From positions 9,651,502-9,715,501 of the forward strand of contig OX419339.1 of NCBI GenBank assembly GCA_948470475.1: a DNA stretch of 64,000 nucleotides. The letters are read 5' to 3'. Below are positions 23,052-35,582 of the stretch, piece by piece (the stretch's first letter is position 1; each line of letters begins with the position of its first letter). The DNA is from Galaxea fascicularis (lineage: Eukaryota > Cnidaria > Anthozoa > Scleractinia > Euphylliidae). The notes under the pieces are model-generated. The model made no database searches. It saw only the letters and a list, made by a program, of their open reading frames with translations, and was not told the origin of the DNA. The position numbers and the translations under genes are program-made.

Positions 23052-24620
23052 CTAATGGCTGGTGACTTGTTCGCTGTAATATAACTGTAATCTGACGACG
23101 TAATTGAAGCTATGTATTTGTCAATGCTTAACACTACACCAAGCGTATTTTGTTGAACGGATGACCGTGTTGGCTTTCAAGATTTACCACCAAGTATTAA
23201 CAATAGGTTTAGTGACCAAAAACAATCGCTCTGCTCGTGCATTTCACAGTTTTGTACATTTCGTTGTCGTCCTCTACAAAACAACGTCAAATGACCAAAT
23301 TTTAGGTTTTCTCGAGAAAATGAGTGCATGACGGTAAATTTCTTTTTTTTTTCTAGAAATTTTTTCTTCTAGAAATTTAGACCCTAGACAGTTCCTCAGC
23401 GAAAGAGTTAGAAAATCGAGAAGGAATATTTTGAAATGACGTTTTTGTTGCCGTCGCCGTCGTTGCTCCTAAAGCTCCCAAATGAAACCAGTAGACGAGT
23501 TTTTTTGATGGCCGGATCAATCGAAATCTTCGTCAGATATCGGTGAAAACGGAAAAAAAAACATAGATAATGTGGGCATTACGTAATGAAACCGAATGAC
23601 GCATGTGCATATCGTTCCTAATTTGGGTTATCAGGCATCTGTAACGTAGTTGTCAAATGCTTCTGGGAATCTTTGGGAGCCCTTTTTGCGAGTAAATTAG
23701 ATGTACTCTCGGCATCCTGTAACTTTTCAGAAGTTGAAAAAACGTCAGCGTGCCTTCGATTATAAGACCAACCACGCATGCGTATTCCGTTTCTCGCATT
23801 CGACTAGAGCGGTGCCTGGTGGGATCATTTAATTTGCCTATCACGGTGCCTTAATTTCGTAGCGCGGCAGGCTCGTCCTCACCACTGGGTGCATTGAATG
23901 TGTTAACTTTGCGCAAAATTTACAGTTAACGTTCACAATGAAACGATAAAAGGCGCTCGCGGAAACGGAAGCATTTGAGGAAATATTTTTTAAAGGTAAG
24001 GTGAAACTTCTGAAAATGCATTTCGGAGATTGCCTTTATGTGCCAGACGGAAAACTTTCACGGAGAATACAACTGTGGCTTAATTGCCAAATTATCTGTT
24101 CACGACAGTGTGCAAGCGGAGGAAATGAAATCTAATTTAGAAAAGAAAATCGTACAGAAATTAGTTTAACCATTGTCAGCGCTTGATGTAAATTCGAAAA
24201 GAAGCGCAGTCTGGCCCTTTATTCTTGAGATTTCTTTACTTGGTAACAATTTTTTTCAGTCGTGTTTTCCAAATTTTTATTCTTTCTCTTTAAAACTGTT
24301 AAATGGTGTGAAGTGAGTGTGGTAATTGGTTTTGGACTATCTTTAATCTTAGAATTAATTTTAATTTATCTGTCACTAAAGCCACGGTGAAATATAATTT
24401 AGGAAACAAGATTTTCCATTGACGTCCAACAAAACTGGTCAAATAAAGCCACTCTGTTTTCTGACTGTGTAAAACTAATATTAGTAATTGTAAACGTGTT
24501 CAGCCGCCCAGTAAAGAGGGGATATTTCGCACCAAGTTACTAATGTTGCCATGTACATCATGTACAGAAGTTAACGACATAATCGAATTAAGAAAACAGC
24601 TCACAAATTGTTTTCGCTGA
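23052..24620. other. Intergenic stretch upstream of the ShKT gene
   Basis: No gene recognised. A short inverted pair of TTCTAGAAATTT lies near 23,352-23,380. The last few hundred bases lead into the TATA box of the next gene. Confidence 0.5.
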
Positions 24621-24628
24621 TCCACGAG

Positions 24629-24636
24629 TATATATA
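24629..24636 (+). promoter_or_regulatory. TATA box of the ShKT gene
   Basis: TATATATA, in the context GAGTATATATAGG. It lies about 100 bases upstream of a GT donor (24,735) and so fits a core promoter with transcription starting near 24,660. Confidence 0.6.
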
Positions 24637-24659
24637 GGATCATGCATTTAAGGACGTCG

Positions 24660-24734
24660 AGCTCAATCGAAGCCCTGTCAACAGGCCAAATCAGTGCTGA
24701 TTGTTGAAAGGTTGTTGAGGTTTCAAGAAGGACG
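24660..24734 (+). other. Non-coding first exon (5' UTR) of the ShKT gene
   Basis: The 3' edge is set by GACGG|GTAAGT. The next acceptor (TTTTTTCCAG, ending 24,825) lies directly before the start ATG, so this first exon carries only leader. The 5' edge is inferred from the TATA box. Confidence 0.55.
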
Positions 24735-24825
24735 GGTAAGTGTGACAGGCGGGGATAAAAGGCTCAGTATTTTTAAATTTGTATCTAACATTGCCTTTTG
24801 GTCACTAAAGTAACCTTTTTTCCAG

Positions 24826-26355
24826 ATGGCCAAGTTTGTCTTGATGCTCGATGTTTTAACATCCTTGATGATCCTTTTTGGCAGTTGTAAAGTGTCAGGT
24901 GCGGCAGCTTTATTGCACGTCTATCAATATGTCGTTATTCCTTTGGACAGTTTCGATGAATGTTGATTGTTTTGTATCAATGCTAGATTTGGTGCGACAA
25001 AATGGGAGCGTACATCGGCGAATCTCGTTTCATACGTTTTAAAACGGAAACACCGGCCAAAGTTATTTCCTTAATAGAAAAAAAAAGGGGGAAAAGTAAA
25101 ATAAAAAACGAGAACAAAGGTAGCTTTTGAGGTTGTTAAGCATCCAAAGTGATGTGATAAAGGACAGAAGAAGGGATTTTCGATATTCTGGTGGATAAAA
25201 CTCAGTAATGTTCTATTTGCGTTATGAACGCATTGGTCCCTCATAACGTCTTATGTTTTCTCAATTTCTACCAGGGGACCAAGCTTGTGGGATTAGATAT
25301 AATAAGATAGGGTGCTTTGTGGACCAGCGGCAACCATTTCCACTGCTGCTTTTAAACCACAGGGGAAACATCAATTGGAAACACTGGAATGCTTTTCTTG
25401 ACGAGTACGTATGTTCCCGTAGCCTTGATATATCAACCATTTGTCAAACATTCATCCCATGCCTTGATTTTTATTAGTTTTTTTTTCTTGTGATTTCTTC
25501 CTTTTTTAAAGGCTTGTGTGTGAGTGTGCTAACATGACTGCAAGCGCTGGCTACACGTATTTTGGTATTCAGTTCTGGGGAGAGTGCTGGACAGGGGAGA
25601 ACCCGGATGTTGCATACGATTCTGACGGTGTATCAGATTCTTGTTTTGGGCGTGATTTTGTCACCTGTGATCAATCCATTTTCAACTGTGCTGGAGAAGA
25701 GGGTACAAACTATGTTTATGGAATTACAGCTGGTCAGCCCTTAAATGGTGAGTAGTTCTTCGTAAGTTCACGATTATGGAAATTCCGGACAAAAGTTTAT
25801 TTGGACTTTTGACAACAGTGGGCGTGAATTTAAGCATGTTAATACAGTCATAAATTCATACCAACGAAATATTTTGTTGCATTCAAGAAAAACAACGACA
25901 TGTTGATGTTGGTTGAAGCCAAGAGTCGGACACTAAGTGTTATGTTAGTAGTATGTATGGATGTTTTCATATGACGTCACGGCGGCCATGTTAGTGTCCC
26001 AAATCAAACATCTGGGAATTGTATTCTATTTTTATGCAAATAGTTCTTGTGTTGCAGTAAACCAATATTGCTGAAAGTCACGTGGGTGAAAACACTCTGT
26101 AGAGTACATTTTAAGGAAATGCTAATTGTGCAGCTAATTTAAATAATACTCAAGCTGTATAAAAATGAGTGCCAAAAAATGCTGTAATCGAGAATGGGAA
26201 TTTGGCAAGTGTTACTGCTAATTTTTGCTTATTGTTTTTTCCTTTTAGTTTGCAAAGACGTGAATCCCGAAAGGTGTCACAAATATCGGGAATTTTGCAG
26301 CTACAAACATGTACAGAAAAATTGTCCTCTGACTTGTGACTTGTGCAGAACCTAG
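24826..26355 (+). CDS. Secreted Cys-rich protein with WSC-like region and C-terminal ShKT domain
   Basis: The coding exons are 24826-24898, 25275-25404, 25512-25747 and 26249-26355. Their phases agree throughout and give 181 residues to the TAG at 26353. Exon 1 encodes a signal peptide (MAKFVLMLDVLTSLMILFGS). Exons 2-3 encode a Cys-rich module with ACGIRYNKIGCF, then CECANMTAS, GYTYFGIQFWGECWTG and GRDFVTCDQ. This resembles WSC-type carbohydrate-binding domains (CxCA then YFGxxxxGECW). The last exon is a ShKT domain with six Cys ending CPLTCDLC. ShKT modules occur in cnidarian channel-blocking peptides but also in many secreted enzymes and matrix proteins, so toxicity cannot be inferred. Extracellular, possibly mucus or nematocyst-associated. 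Intron 4 (coding-exon numbering: between the last two exons) holds a MITE. Confidence 0.85.
25961..26105. mobile_element. MITE copy 1 (GTTTTCATATGACGTCAC ends), in an intron of the ShKT gene
   Basis: Begins ATGTTTTCATATGACGTCAC and ends GTCACGTGGGTGAAAACACT, an imperfect inverted pair. The interior shares ATTTTTATGCAAAT and AAACCAATAT with the copies at 42.4 kb and 50.2 kb. Confidence 0.7.
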
Positions 26356-29300
26356 TAAAAAAGGACGATTCTTTTAAAGATTTCCAAATTTCTGAGACCA
26401 AATATTTGATTTTTTTTTTCATTGTTTCGTGGCGAAGTTGTGGTTTGCCTATTTTAAGTTATTGACCTCCTTTCATGTGACGTTTGTGATACTTGAAAGA
26501 ATCACTTAAAGAGACGTTTGCAGTTTGTTTTCTGACGGTTCTCTTGTAGATCATGATCAGAAGTGGACCAAACAAAGCAACTTTAAAGATGTAGTACTAG
26601 TCCAACGACTAAAATAAGTCTTTAAGTCTTTTATGTTCGAACGGGAATATTGGGCATATTAATTAAAATATACTGTGAGCTGTTCCATCAGCCCTGTATC
26701 TTTAGTGTTGTGATTGATTGGCAGCAGGCCATCATTCGTGATCTTGTGGCGATGAAAGTGTAGCGGTGATGACCTGAAACTAACGCCATACTGCTCTAGA
26801 GCATATGACCGCACTCGAGACGGTTGTACGTTTAACAGAATTAACAGTTCAATTTGGATCTTTCCAAATCTATTCATTTTATCGGTTGTCAAGCTGGTCA
26901 TCCTGCTATTTTAACTCGAGTCCCCTTCTTATTGTGAAATACTGAACAGTTGTGTGACAAATCGACGGACAAGATCAGTCGAGTTTTTGCGTGGAGTATA
27001 ATGACTGTTCGTTTCGTTGTCTCAACTGGTATGTTTAACGTAGAGTAAAAAAGTCCAAGAGCTCCAAGATTTCATGCACACGACAGAGGTCTGAGCTCAT
27101 TGTTTCATCAGGGTGCACCTCTTTGGGCTGCTCACATTTGACAAGTCCCTTCGACTGAAGATGAATTAGAGTATGCCATGACCTCAGTGTAAACGCTGAG
27201 AAAGCTGAGGTCGATCTTTAAACTACAGCTCAGGAGGTAGTCTTGGATCGATCCCAAATCGTTCTTGTTCAGGTCCATGCCAACGGTTCCAAATATATGA
27301 GGTGAAGACTAAGAAATGTTTAGTCATGCGGCGCAGTTTCTATTAGCTGAGTGGAAAAGTCAAAATGTTTGGTGGATCGAATGTAATTGCACCTAGCTTA
27401 GCTGACACGTTATATGACCATATGCGACAAATTGGAGGGCCCTGGATAAATTTCGGAGACATTTCAATTTCTGAGTTAAATCCCCACGCATCAGCTTGGT
27501 GAGAAAATATCCCGGAGAGGCACCAGGAAATACCTCATTGAAAAGGGTAAGTCTACCATTATTGAAACAAAACGGATAATGAGCCCTATTGAGCTGCGTT
27601 TTCAGCTTTTTGTTCTAGTCAAATACAAGTTCCATTACTGAACAAATGTCAAATGTTAATGGAGCCGAAACCAATTGTGGACATACACACAGTTAGCATC
27701 CTACTGATGAACAGTTGGGGCGCGTAGATATATATTTTGGCAACTACTACAATTCGCAGTCTGTCCACTTTGAACTGAAATACTGGAGTTAACGATTTGG
27801 GTTAACAGCTTATACATCACCTCTTGCACCAATCATTTCAATGCGCTGTGTTTAGGAGGAAGGGAGTGTAATGGACTCTCGATTCCTGAAATTCTTCGTT
27901 TTGTTCTATGCTTACAATAAGTACACTGAACGTCATTGTGGTATCTATATTTGTACGTACGTAATGTAAGGATTTTAGGCCAACTGTTTTCGTTGGAACC
28001 AATTTGGAACCCCTCGTTCTAGAAATCGTGGCCACGCTCCTGTATTATAGCGATACATAGTTAAGACAGGTAATTAAATCCAGTTTCAAACTGTCATTTA
28101 TCAAGTGCTCCACAACTAACTGTTCCTTGTCTCCAAATATTGTCATTTACGATTTATATTTTAAGTATGCGGTCTTCTTTTCTGGCTTCCTTTCAACCTT
28201 CATTGTGCAATTTTTAACGATTGAATTATTTAACTATGGAATACCAAGAATAACCGACATGGTAAGGTAGTGGATTGAAATTTATTAAAAAATAGAGACG
28301 GTTTTTCATGTTATCTAAACGAACGGCATACAGATGAGCAAACCAATGTTTTTCTTGCTTGGAAATACTGTCAACATTGTCTAACCTTTTGATGATAAAG
28401 CGAGATTGCAAAAGGATTAGAGATTGAAGTTCAGTGATATTTTTTCGCAGAAATAAACATACTGCGGGGAGTTTGTCACTGAGCTTAAAAAAGTTGGATA
28501 TCAAGCCTGTTCACAAGCCCAATCCTCGAACATTTTTATGTAGGTATCAATTCAGTGTTTTTCATTAGAGAGTTGACTTGCTTACAAGTAGCAGCTTTTA
28601 GCCTTGGTAAACGCCTGGCATAAACCCAGGAATCTCTGTTCACAACCCATCTTCATCTTTGTTAAAGACACGATCAATACATAGGAGTTTAGATCGTTTC
28701 AGCTTGAAAACCCACCGTTTACTCCTCACGCATCTGTTTTCATTTGTTTTGCTATCCACACGTAAACGTTCCGCGGAAACGCAACCTTTTTGTGAATTAT
28801 TCCGATCTGAGCACGTCATCATTGGCGATAAAATTCATTCTACTTTGCCGTCTTGGAAGTAAACAATAAATTCCTTACTTATAAATCTAAAATCAAGGCT
28901 AAACATTTGTCTGCAGTTTTGTTGATGTCTAGTTTCGAGACCTTTCCATTCGTAGTCGTATGTAAAAAAAACTCGAGCTGGCGTTCTGGCCATTAAAATG
29001 CAAAACTTACATTAGCTTGGGGGCTACTTCGGTGACCAATTGTCTGCATGTCGTGCCAGCTAAAGGCTGAAAGATTTGAACAAAGTAAATGCGATAGATC
29101 TCGATAAGCCGATCTAAACAAACTTTGACGAATTGAAGGCTTTGACTCGTCTGTCAGTGTGCGCGAATTGATTGTTCACGAGATGGATATAACGGGTTGC
29201 AATGGGCGATTTTGCGAAGTACGTGTCATTGAACAAACAGGGTTTAAGGTTTTAGTGGTTTATTATATAGAAAAATCCATTACATTTAGTTGTGATCTTT

Positions 29301-29865
29301 CAGTTATGGTTTTGGCCCGTCGAGGTTACGTGATGGGAACCGCTTGGATTTCAGGTGACTGCATGGGATGATCGAATGGAGGCAAACGTGAGCATGTACT
29401 ATATCCGGGGTACTACCACGAATCTTCAGATTGTTTGAACACCCCCCAAACCCTAATTAATTCAAGCCACCCGCAAAAAAAAAAAAAAAAATTCTTGCCA
29501 AATATTCCTACCAAGAAAAATCCGGGAATCCAAAATGTCAAATCCAAAAAAATCCTTCCATCATTTCCGTTACTTGAAATCCGGAGTACCCCTCTTCCCC
29601 CGGGCACCTTTACGGACGTTGAAAAAAGATATAAATGCATTTGAGAATTACTTAGCCTCATGGTTAAGACGGACTGAATACCTTGGGACACGTTAAAAAT
29701 GCCAAAAACGATAGTGGACATCACCACTTACGGTAGACAATCTTCATTGATCTCATGCAGGAAGGCAGTTTACAATTGTTTAAACACTGTGCTGGTGTGA
29801 AACAACTAACAGAAGGCCCACTGATCCTTTACTGATCCAGAAGGCCGAAACAGTACTGTCTGCAG
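26356..29865. other. Intergenic stretch, no supported gene
   Basis: Downstream of the ShKT gene. Open frames are all under 95 codons with no recognised family. No RNA gene or clear repeat was found; a poly-A run lies just beyond, near 29,477. Confidence 0.5.
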
Positions 29866-29867
29866 TT

Positions 29868-30108
29868 ATATATATATATTTTCTCAGGAAGCTCCACTCA
29901 CCGCGAAGTGGTTTTCAGGGAGGTCCTGCATCCGGATAGAATTGGAATTTGGAAGTGTTGGTTTTGGGGGAGAGGGGAAAACCGGAGTACCCGGAGAAAA
30001 ACCTCAACCTCAAATCTCAACCGGCCAGATATGACGTCGAGCCCTGGAATCGAACCCGGGCCACATCGGTGGGAGGCGAGTGCTCTCACCACTGAGGTTT
30101 TTCGCATT
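29868..30108 (-). mobile_element. tRNA-derived SINE, minus strand
   Basis: Read on the minus strand, it starts CTCAGTGGTGAGAGCACTCG (box A-like) and has GGGTTCGATTCC (box B), as in a tRNA-derived RNA polymerase III promoter. The body contains CCTCGGTTTTCCCC-type sequence, and a TATATATATA tract closes the 3' side. A fragment related by its GGGGAAAACCGGAG word lies at 41.95 kb. Confidence 0.7.
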
Positions 30109-32600
30109 CAAGTACAGTTGAGCTTATCAGAGGAAAAACTTACAACGAGCGCTATATACAGTTCAAACGTTATCAAGTTAAACGTGAAAACCGGTCGGGG
30201 ATGAAAAAGAAAATTGCTCTCGCGTGCATGGAATTCGACTCATTCAGTTTCCATCCACATCTACATGATTCACCGAGTCATATTAATCTACAAGACAATT
30301 ACTGCTACTTTTTGACGTAGTTTCAAACTTACGTTTTGCGCTCATGATAGACGATTCTATGATAATGTCGGAAAATCCTTAGCGAATAGAAGATAAGACC
30401 ACCGTTCCACGATAAAATTTTTTGTCAGTGACTGCCGGTGTAGCATAGGCAACCACTTTGTCTTTTCCTGGCCGGGACTATTGGAAAACTCGAGTTTCTG
30501 CAAAGCCTGTTTCACGTTATATCTGTGAAGTCTTTAAGAGGGTTAAACCCGAAAGTCAGTTACGTCAGTTATTTTTTACACTAGGAAAGATAAAAGTAAA
30601 TACATATAAATAATGGAGAGAAGGCTTAACGGGCACCATGAGCCTTATGAATTATTAAGCCTCCCCAATTTACACAGCTTTAAAACTGGGATAAATTTAC
30701 AACACCAAAGCGACGGTTACACATTCCAAAAAGTATTCGTGACAGACTATAGGTAGTTTCTACATAAACAAATAGTTATATCTGTTTTCGTTAAAAAGGA
30801 AACGGTATTCCTATTATCCACACCAGCATCCAGAGTAAGTGTAATTTTTCGGTTGAGTGAAGTCCTAGCAAAGACTTTCCCGGTGACATTGACGACCCAC
30901 AGAGGCTAATTACGCCTCCCTGCGCTTTCGAGAGAGAGAGAGAGAGAGAAAAAAAAAGGAGAGGAATGTGTACATTTTGTTGTAACGAAACAACCACATG
31001 AGCAACATTAGAGTATTGTAATTAAGTTGAAGCATATTCATCAACCTCAAATTTGATGCCGGAAAATTTCTCTATTGAACATATCAAATATTTCGAAAAT
31101 TAATGATTAAGGTTTTAACATAATTTTTTTTGAAAAATAGAGTGGTTTTAACCTCTGAAGTATTCCTTTGTATCCTTTTGTGTGTATTTCACTATCACGC
31201 TATATTACATGTTGTCTAATAAAAATTGTTTCACGGGTTAAGTAAAACCACTCTAGGTTTCAGTCTGAGAAACTGAGAGTTATTGGATATAATAAAAACT
31301 GAATAATTTTTTTGGTAATTTACAAAGGTAGCCGCGCGTCTAGCTTGAAATGTAAGGAGATTTTGAAGTTTGAACGGGCCCACCGTTTTTTTCGGTTGTT
31401 GTGTTCAGATCATTGCGCCTTGCCAAGAAAGAGAGATCTACGTATTAATTCTTTTTAGGAGCTAAATTTGCCATCGGGAACAATAACTGTTTTGCACTGA
31501 CAAAAATGAGTTCGTAAAAGACGCGAAAAGGGAAACCTGCACCATATACTTCTTTAACTGCTGGTGGCACAATTTCGGGATTACATTCAATGAAGGCCCA
31601 TGCCTTATTAATCGAAAACACTAACAATTAGAATTTGAATTACAGTAAAAGTAATTGCAGGTGCTCTAAGACTAATGTGGAGTTTGGTTTGTTTTATACA
31701 AGAGTACTATTCGACAGTTACGGGGAAATCAACAGCAACGTGTTTATCAGGTATGTTGTTCGGTAATTCTACTGAGTATTGTGTGTCATGGAAAATATTT
31801 ATTACTGAGGAATCAGCGTTTTTTTTTTTTCAAAGGAAATTGTGATACTTGGTTTGAAAGGGGCTAGAGTCATTTTTTAAGAAAGAAACATAAGAATCGC
31901 AAAGTGGTAAAACTTAGAGCTGTTACAACGATAATGATTGTGAATCAGAGGCTGCTAGTTTTTATGAACATCAGGGTAAGAGAAATGACTCCGGTTTATT
32001 TGTCGTTTGTGCATCATGTTTACACACCATTTTGTGGCCAAAATTCTTGTTGCAAGGTGTCACAAAAAAAAACAAACATGATCTTGACCATTCAGAAAAG
32101 ACGCTAGGACATTTTTTAGTTCTTTCGTGCCGACTTTTTTCAACTACTTCTTGACGATTTTTCGCTAATCTGCTATTGTACTGTAATGCCAGAAAACGAT
32201 TGGTTGATTGGAGCATTGAGCTGTGCCGGCATATATCAATTTATACTACATACTCCAACTTCTGCATCTGCTGATTTGCCAACACAACGTTATACTTTAG
32301 CACACTGAATCTTTTATGACTTCGCAAAGAAAGTATTCCAATCGTTTGTTTGGTGTTTTTTAGTATGAGGTTTTACTACCTTTTAGCATTTTGTCCGATA
32401 TCATTGTAAATAATCAGTTTTAATTTAACAACTGTTCACCGAAGTGGAGGTGGGTAGTGGTGGATATTTACCAATCATATGATTATTTTATGGAATATCC
32501 ACAATATAAATAATAAATATTATTATTGTTATTATTAAAAGTAACAAATGGCTGGATATTTAGTGCTGCGGTTCGATTTAAAACGTGGCAAGGTTCATGT
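30109..32600. other. Intergenic stretch with a GA microsatellite
   Basis: No gene recognised. A GA repeat of about ten units lies at 30,929-30,948. Other open frames are short. Confidence 0.5.
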
Positions 32601-32608
32601 GAGCACAG

Positions 32609-32788
32609 CCTGCAGAGCAGGCGTATTTTAGTGGGCGAGCGGTAGGATAGGACTCACGCTATGTCGCCATCTTGGATGATGAAACTGACAGAGGTCTGGG
32701 GCGAGCCAAAAAAATGATAAATGATGCTGCATATCCAAGATGGCGGCCTTCAAATGAGCGTTCGTATAATCAACTTCTGCTCTGCAGG
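32609..32788. repeat. Foldback element with CCTGCAGAGCAG ends
   Basis: CCTGCAGAGCAG at the left and its exact inverse CTGCTCTGCAGG at the right are 180 bp apart. An inner inverted pair, CGCCATCTTGGAT and ATCCAAGATGGCGG, sits inside. Non-coding. No clear target duplication. Confidence 0.65.
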
Positions 32789-33590
32789 GTAATGCGAGAC
32801 TGCCGCCAGTTTGACAAAAAACAACCAGCCTTCATCAAAGGAGGAAATTATCAGTAAAAGGAAACCAAATAACAGTTCAAGTCTTCGATAAAATGCTCTT
32901 AAATGGCAGATAAAAAAATTACTCTTTAATAAATTGAGTTATAAAGGACACCAGGTAGAAACAGGGGTTGGCTTTGAAATGTGGACATAGATTTTTGTTC
33001 GCTTCTGTTGATGCCGCTCAATAGTTTCGAGTGGTTCTTAAATTTCCCTCATTGCTTGTCGAATGTTTGTTGTTTCTCAGTATTTGAAGTTTTGAGCTCT
33101 TGCGGGATGTTTTCGAGGTTATTGATAGTGTTGAGGTGGCGTAAAGTGGCTGAATACCGCATTGGGTCGACTAGAATGTATCTTAGTTTCAGTTACAGCG
33201 GTTTCCTGAGCTACAGTTGGAGATCGGTACTTGACTTTCCCTGCACCGAAGCTCTGAAATGCACTTGTTGTTAGCGCCAAGATTGTTGATGATTTTAAAA
33301 CATAGTTAAAAACGCACAATTTTAGTTTAACATTATTTGTTATTGATTTGTATTTTGTAGGTTTTCATCTTTGTAATATATAAGCTTAGTATTTTTATTA
33401 TTTTTGTCACAGATTTGTATCAGGATTCTATTCTATTATTATCTAATTATTACGGTGGCCCATATTAATAGGCATTATGTTTGAAAAGCCTGTGCTGTTT
33501 CACAAAACCGTGGCGTCAGTGATACAACCCTATTTCTCAGATTAGTTGACGTGGCCCCCTAAAAACAGTGGAAACCAAAACCTAAAATAC
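32789..33590. other. Intergenic stretch, no supported gene
   Basis: Short frames only. Nothing recognised. Confidence 0.5.
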
Positions 33591-33592
33591 AC

Positions 33593-33960
33593 TTTATTTA
33601 TTTATTTATTTTTATTTTATTTAAAGAGGGTGGCACGGAATAGTTGAAACAACTAATAAACTTGTGGCCCTCTACAAGGTCAGCACTAGGGGTGGTCACA
33701 GCCAGGGTTCGTTACGTCCCTAGTGGTTCTTTAACGTCCCACAGAGTGTTAATTGTGAAGAGTTGTGAGACGGGACCTCCGGCTTATCGTCCTTATCCGA
33801 GAAGACTAGAAAGTCTAACCATTTGTAGATGTCATTGCAAAGAAAGCACTTTCTCCTCAGTTATTTAAAGACCCTGAGTGTTGGTCCGGCCGGGGCTTTG
33901 AACCCACGACCTCCCGCACGGTAGTCCGGCACTCTACCAACTGAGCCAACCGGTCGGCGG
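33593..33960 (-). mobile_element. tRNA-derived SINE, minus strand, with (TAAA)n tail
   Basis: On the minus strand it begins CCGCCGACCGGTTGGCTCAG, with box A (TGGCTCAGTTGG) and box B (GTGGGTTCAAAG), and ends in a tail seen on the plus strand as TTTA repeats (33,593-33,624). A second copy of the same family lies at 62.9-63.1 kb. The shared body contains TTTCTCCTCAGTTATTT and AAGACCCTGAGTG. Confidence 0.85.
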
Positions 33961-35059
33961 TTATATTGTTCTAATATTGTTCTCCATTGAACCATAGATT
34001 CAATAGCAATCAAAGTGTGGACCTTTACAACGGATTTGTTTAGTGATGCAATATCACTTATTAATTGTCGGTTAGAGTTAAAGTCACCTGCAACTCGTTT
34101 GTTTGACGCTGGTTTTTGAGGTGACAATTAACATACTTCTGTAAAATTGCATTTACGACCGACATCAAAGTTGTTCAGAGATTTTTGGGCGCCGGTGGAT
34201 TTCTGAGATGACCAGTTTGTCAGGGAAATAGTGTCGCCAAGGTAAGGCTAAAACCTCTTTTCAATTCCGGACTGTAACTCTAAATCTCAGCTGAAAATGT
34301 TTGGCTGACTTGACAAGAAATGCGTCAGTGAAAATTAGGCTTCGAGGCTCGTCTTAGACCGTTACTTTAAAGTCTTAGTCATATTTTCAAGACCCCAGAA
34401 TCAACATTTCTAAATTTTTACGGTGACCAAATACCTAAACCAATACGGCTGGGACCGATAAATGTTTGTCAAGCTTATTTATTCAGTAAAGTCAAATTTA
34501 ACGTGCACTTTGATTGATAAATTACCGACTCAGCATTGTATTTAACTTTTGGATATTTCTGGGAGAAGCGTTAAAACCAGAATTGTGTCAGTGTTGACCT
34601 CTAGAAGAATCTTTTGATTTGTGTTTGTTTTTATTCGCAGAAGAATCATCACATACTGTATTTCATATTAATCACCCACTGTGCTTTATATCGATTCAAC
34701 CTGAAACTATTCAATAGTAGAAAAGTTTTCCTCGTCAATTTGGGCAACGAGGACGCACCTAACCCATTCATGTAAAGGTTTTTACTGCTCATGTTGGGGA
34801 AACTTGCGAATTTAAAACTCTGGCAAAAAGGATTCTTTGGATGTTTCTTTTAACTCTGTTGATCTATATTAATTGTTTGTATTGTGTTTATACGCCTTGT
34901 GTTACAACAGTTTCTATTTGAGTGTCGAATCGGTAATTAAGTTTGCTTTGGCTTTGGCGGATTTCGTCGCTCTCTGATTGGGCAGCAAAACTCGCGCTAC
35001 CTTCTCAACCAAAACCAAAACCAATCGTGACTTGCTTCCGTGTTTTTCTTCCCGTGCTT
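33961..35059. other. Intergenic stretch, no supported gene
   Basis: AT-rich, short frames only; nothing recognised. Confidence 0.5.
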
Positions 35060-35179
35060 GGCGCCTATGGACCCGTCGCGGAACGGAGAAAAGTTCACTG
35101 TTTCTTTGCAAAAATTATTTGAACCGTTCCTGTTTTTGTCGGATCCGTGCCATTTTTGCCCTGTAGTGTAAACGCCCCT
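35060..35179. mobile_element. Truncated copy of the AGGGGCGTTTACACGACA MITE
   Basis: From GGCGCCTATGGACCCGTCGC to GTGTAAACGCCCCT it matches the complete element found 380 bp downstream, including AAAAGTTCACTGTTTCTTTG. It lacks the left terminal repeat. Confidence 0.8.
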
Positions 35180-35439
35180 CCGGCTACGTCACTCAAATAT
35201 CTTCAAAATACCAGGAGCCTGCAGGAGGCTCCTGAAAATACTGATACTTGTAGTCAATTTCTGTTCGTGGAATTTTTTTTAGCGACATTGTGATCTATAA
35301 GAGGAGAAATTTGTATTTTGTTCTCATCCAGCTTACTGTTTTCCCTGTTTTTGCTATTTCTAGAAAAATGTACCCTATATACGCGTGTCGCACACGTGGG
35401 TAAATATATAAAAGTTTAAGCAGGGAAATTGTAAACTTA

Positions 35440-35579
35440 AGGGGCGTTTACACGACATAGGCGCCTATGGACCCGACACGGAACGGACAAAAGTTCACTG
35501 TTTCTTTGCAAAAACTATTGGAACCGTTCCAGTTTTTGTCGGGTCCGTGCCATTTTTGCTCTGTCGTGTAAACGCCCCT
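35440..35579. mobile_element. Complete 140-bp MITE with TTA target duplication
   Basis: AGGGGCGTTTACACGACA at the left and TGTCGTGTAAACGCCCCT at the right are perfect inverted repeats. TTA flanks both sides (35,437-35,439 and 35,580-35,582). The interior is itself inverted (GGACCCGACACGGAACGG and CGTTCC...GGGTCCGTGCC). PIF/Harbinger-like by duplication size. Same family as the truncated copy at 35,060. Confidence 0.88.
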
Positions 35580-35582
35580 TTA

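Noticed and set aside
33890..33960. tRNA gene on the minus strand
   Set aside because: Boxes A and B are present, but the sequence continues into a repeated SINE body with a (TAAA)n tail and has a second copy at 63 kb.
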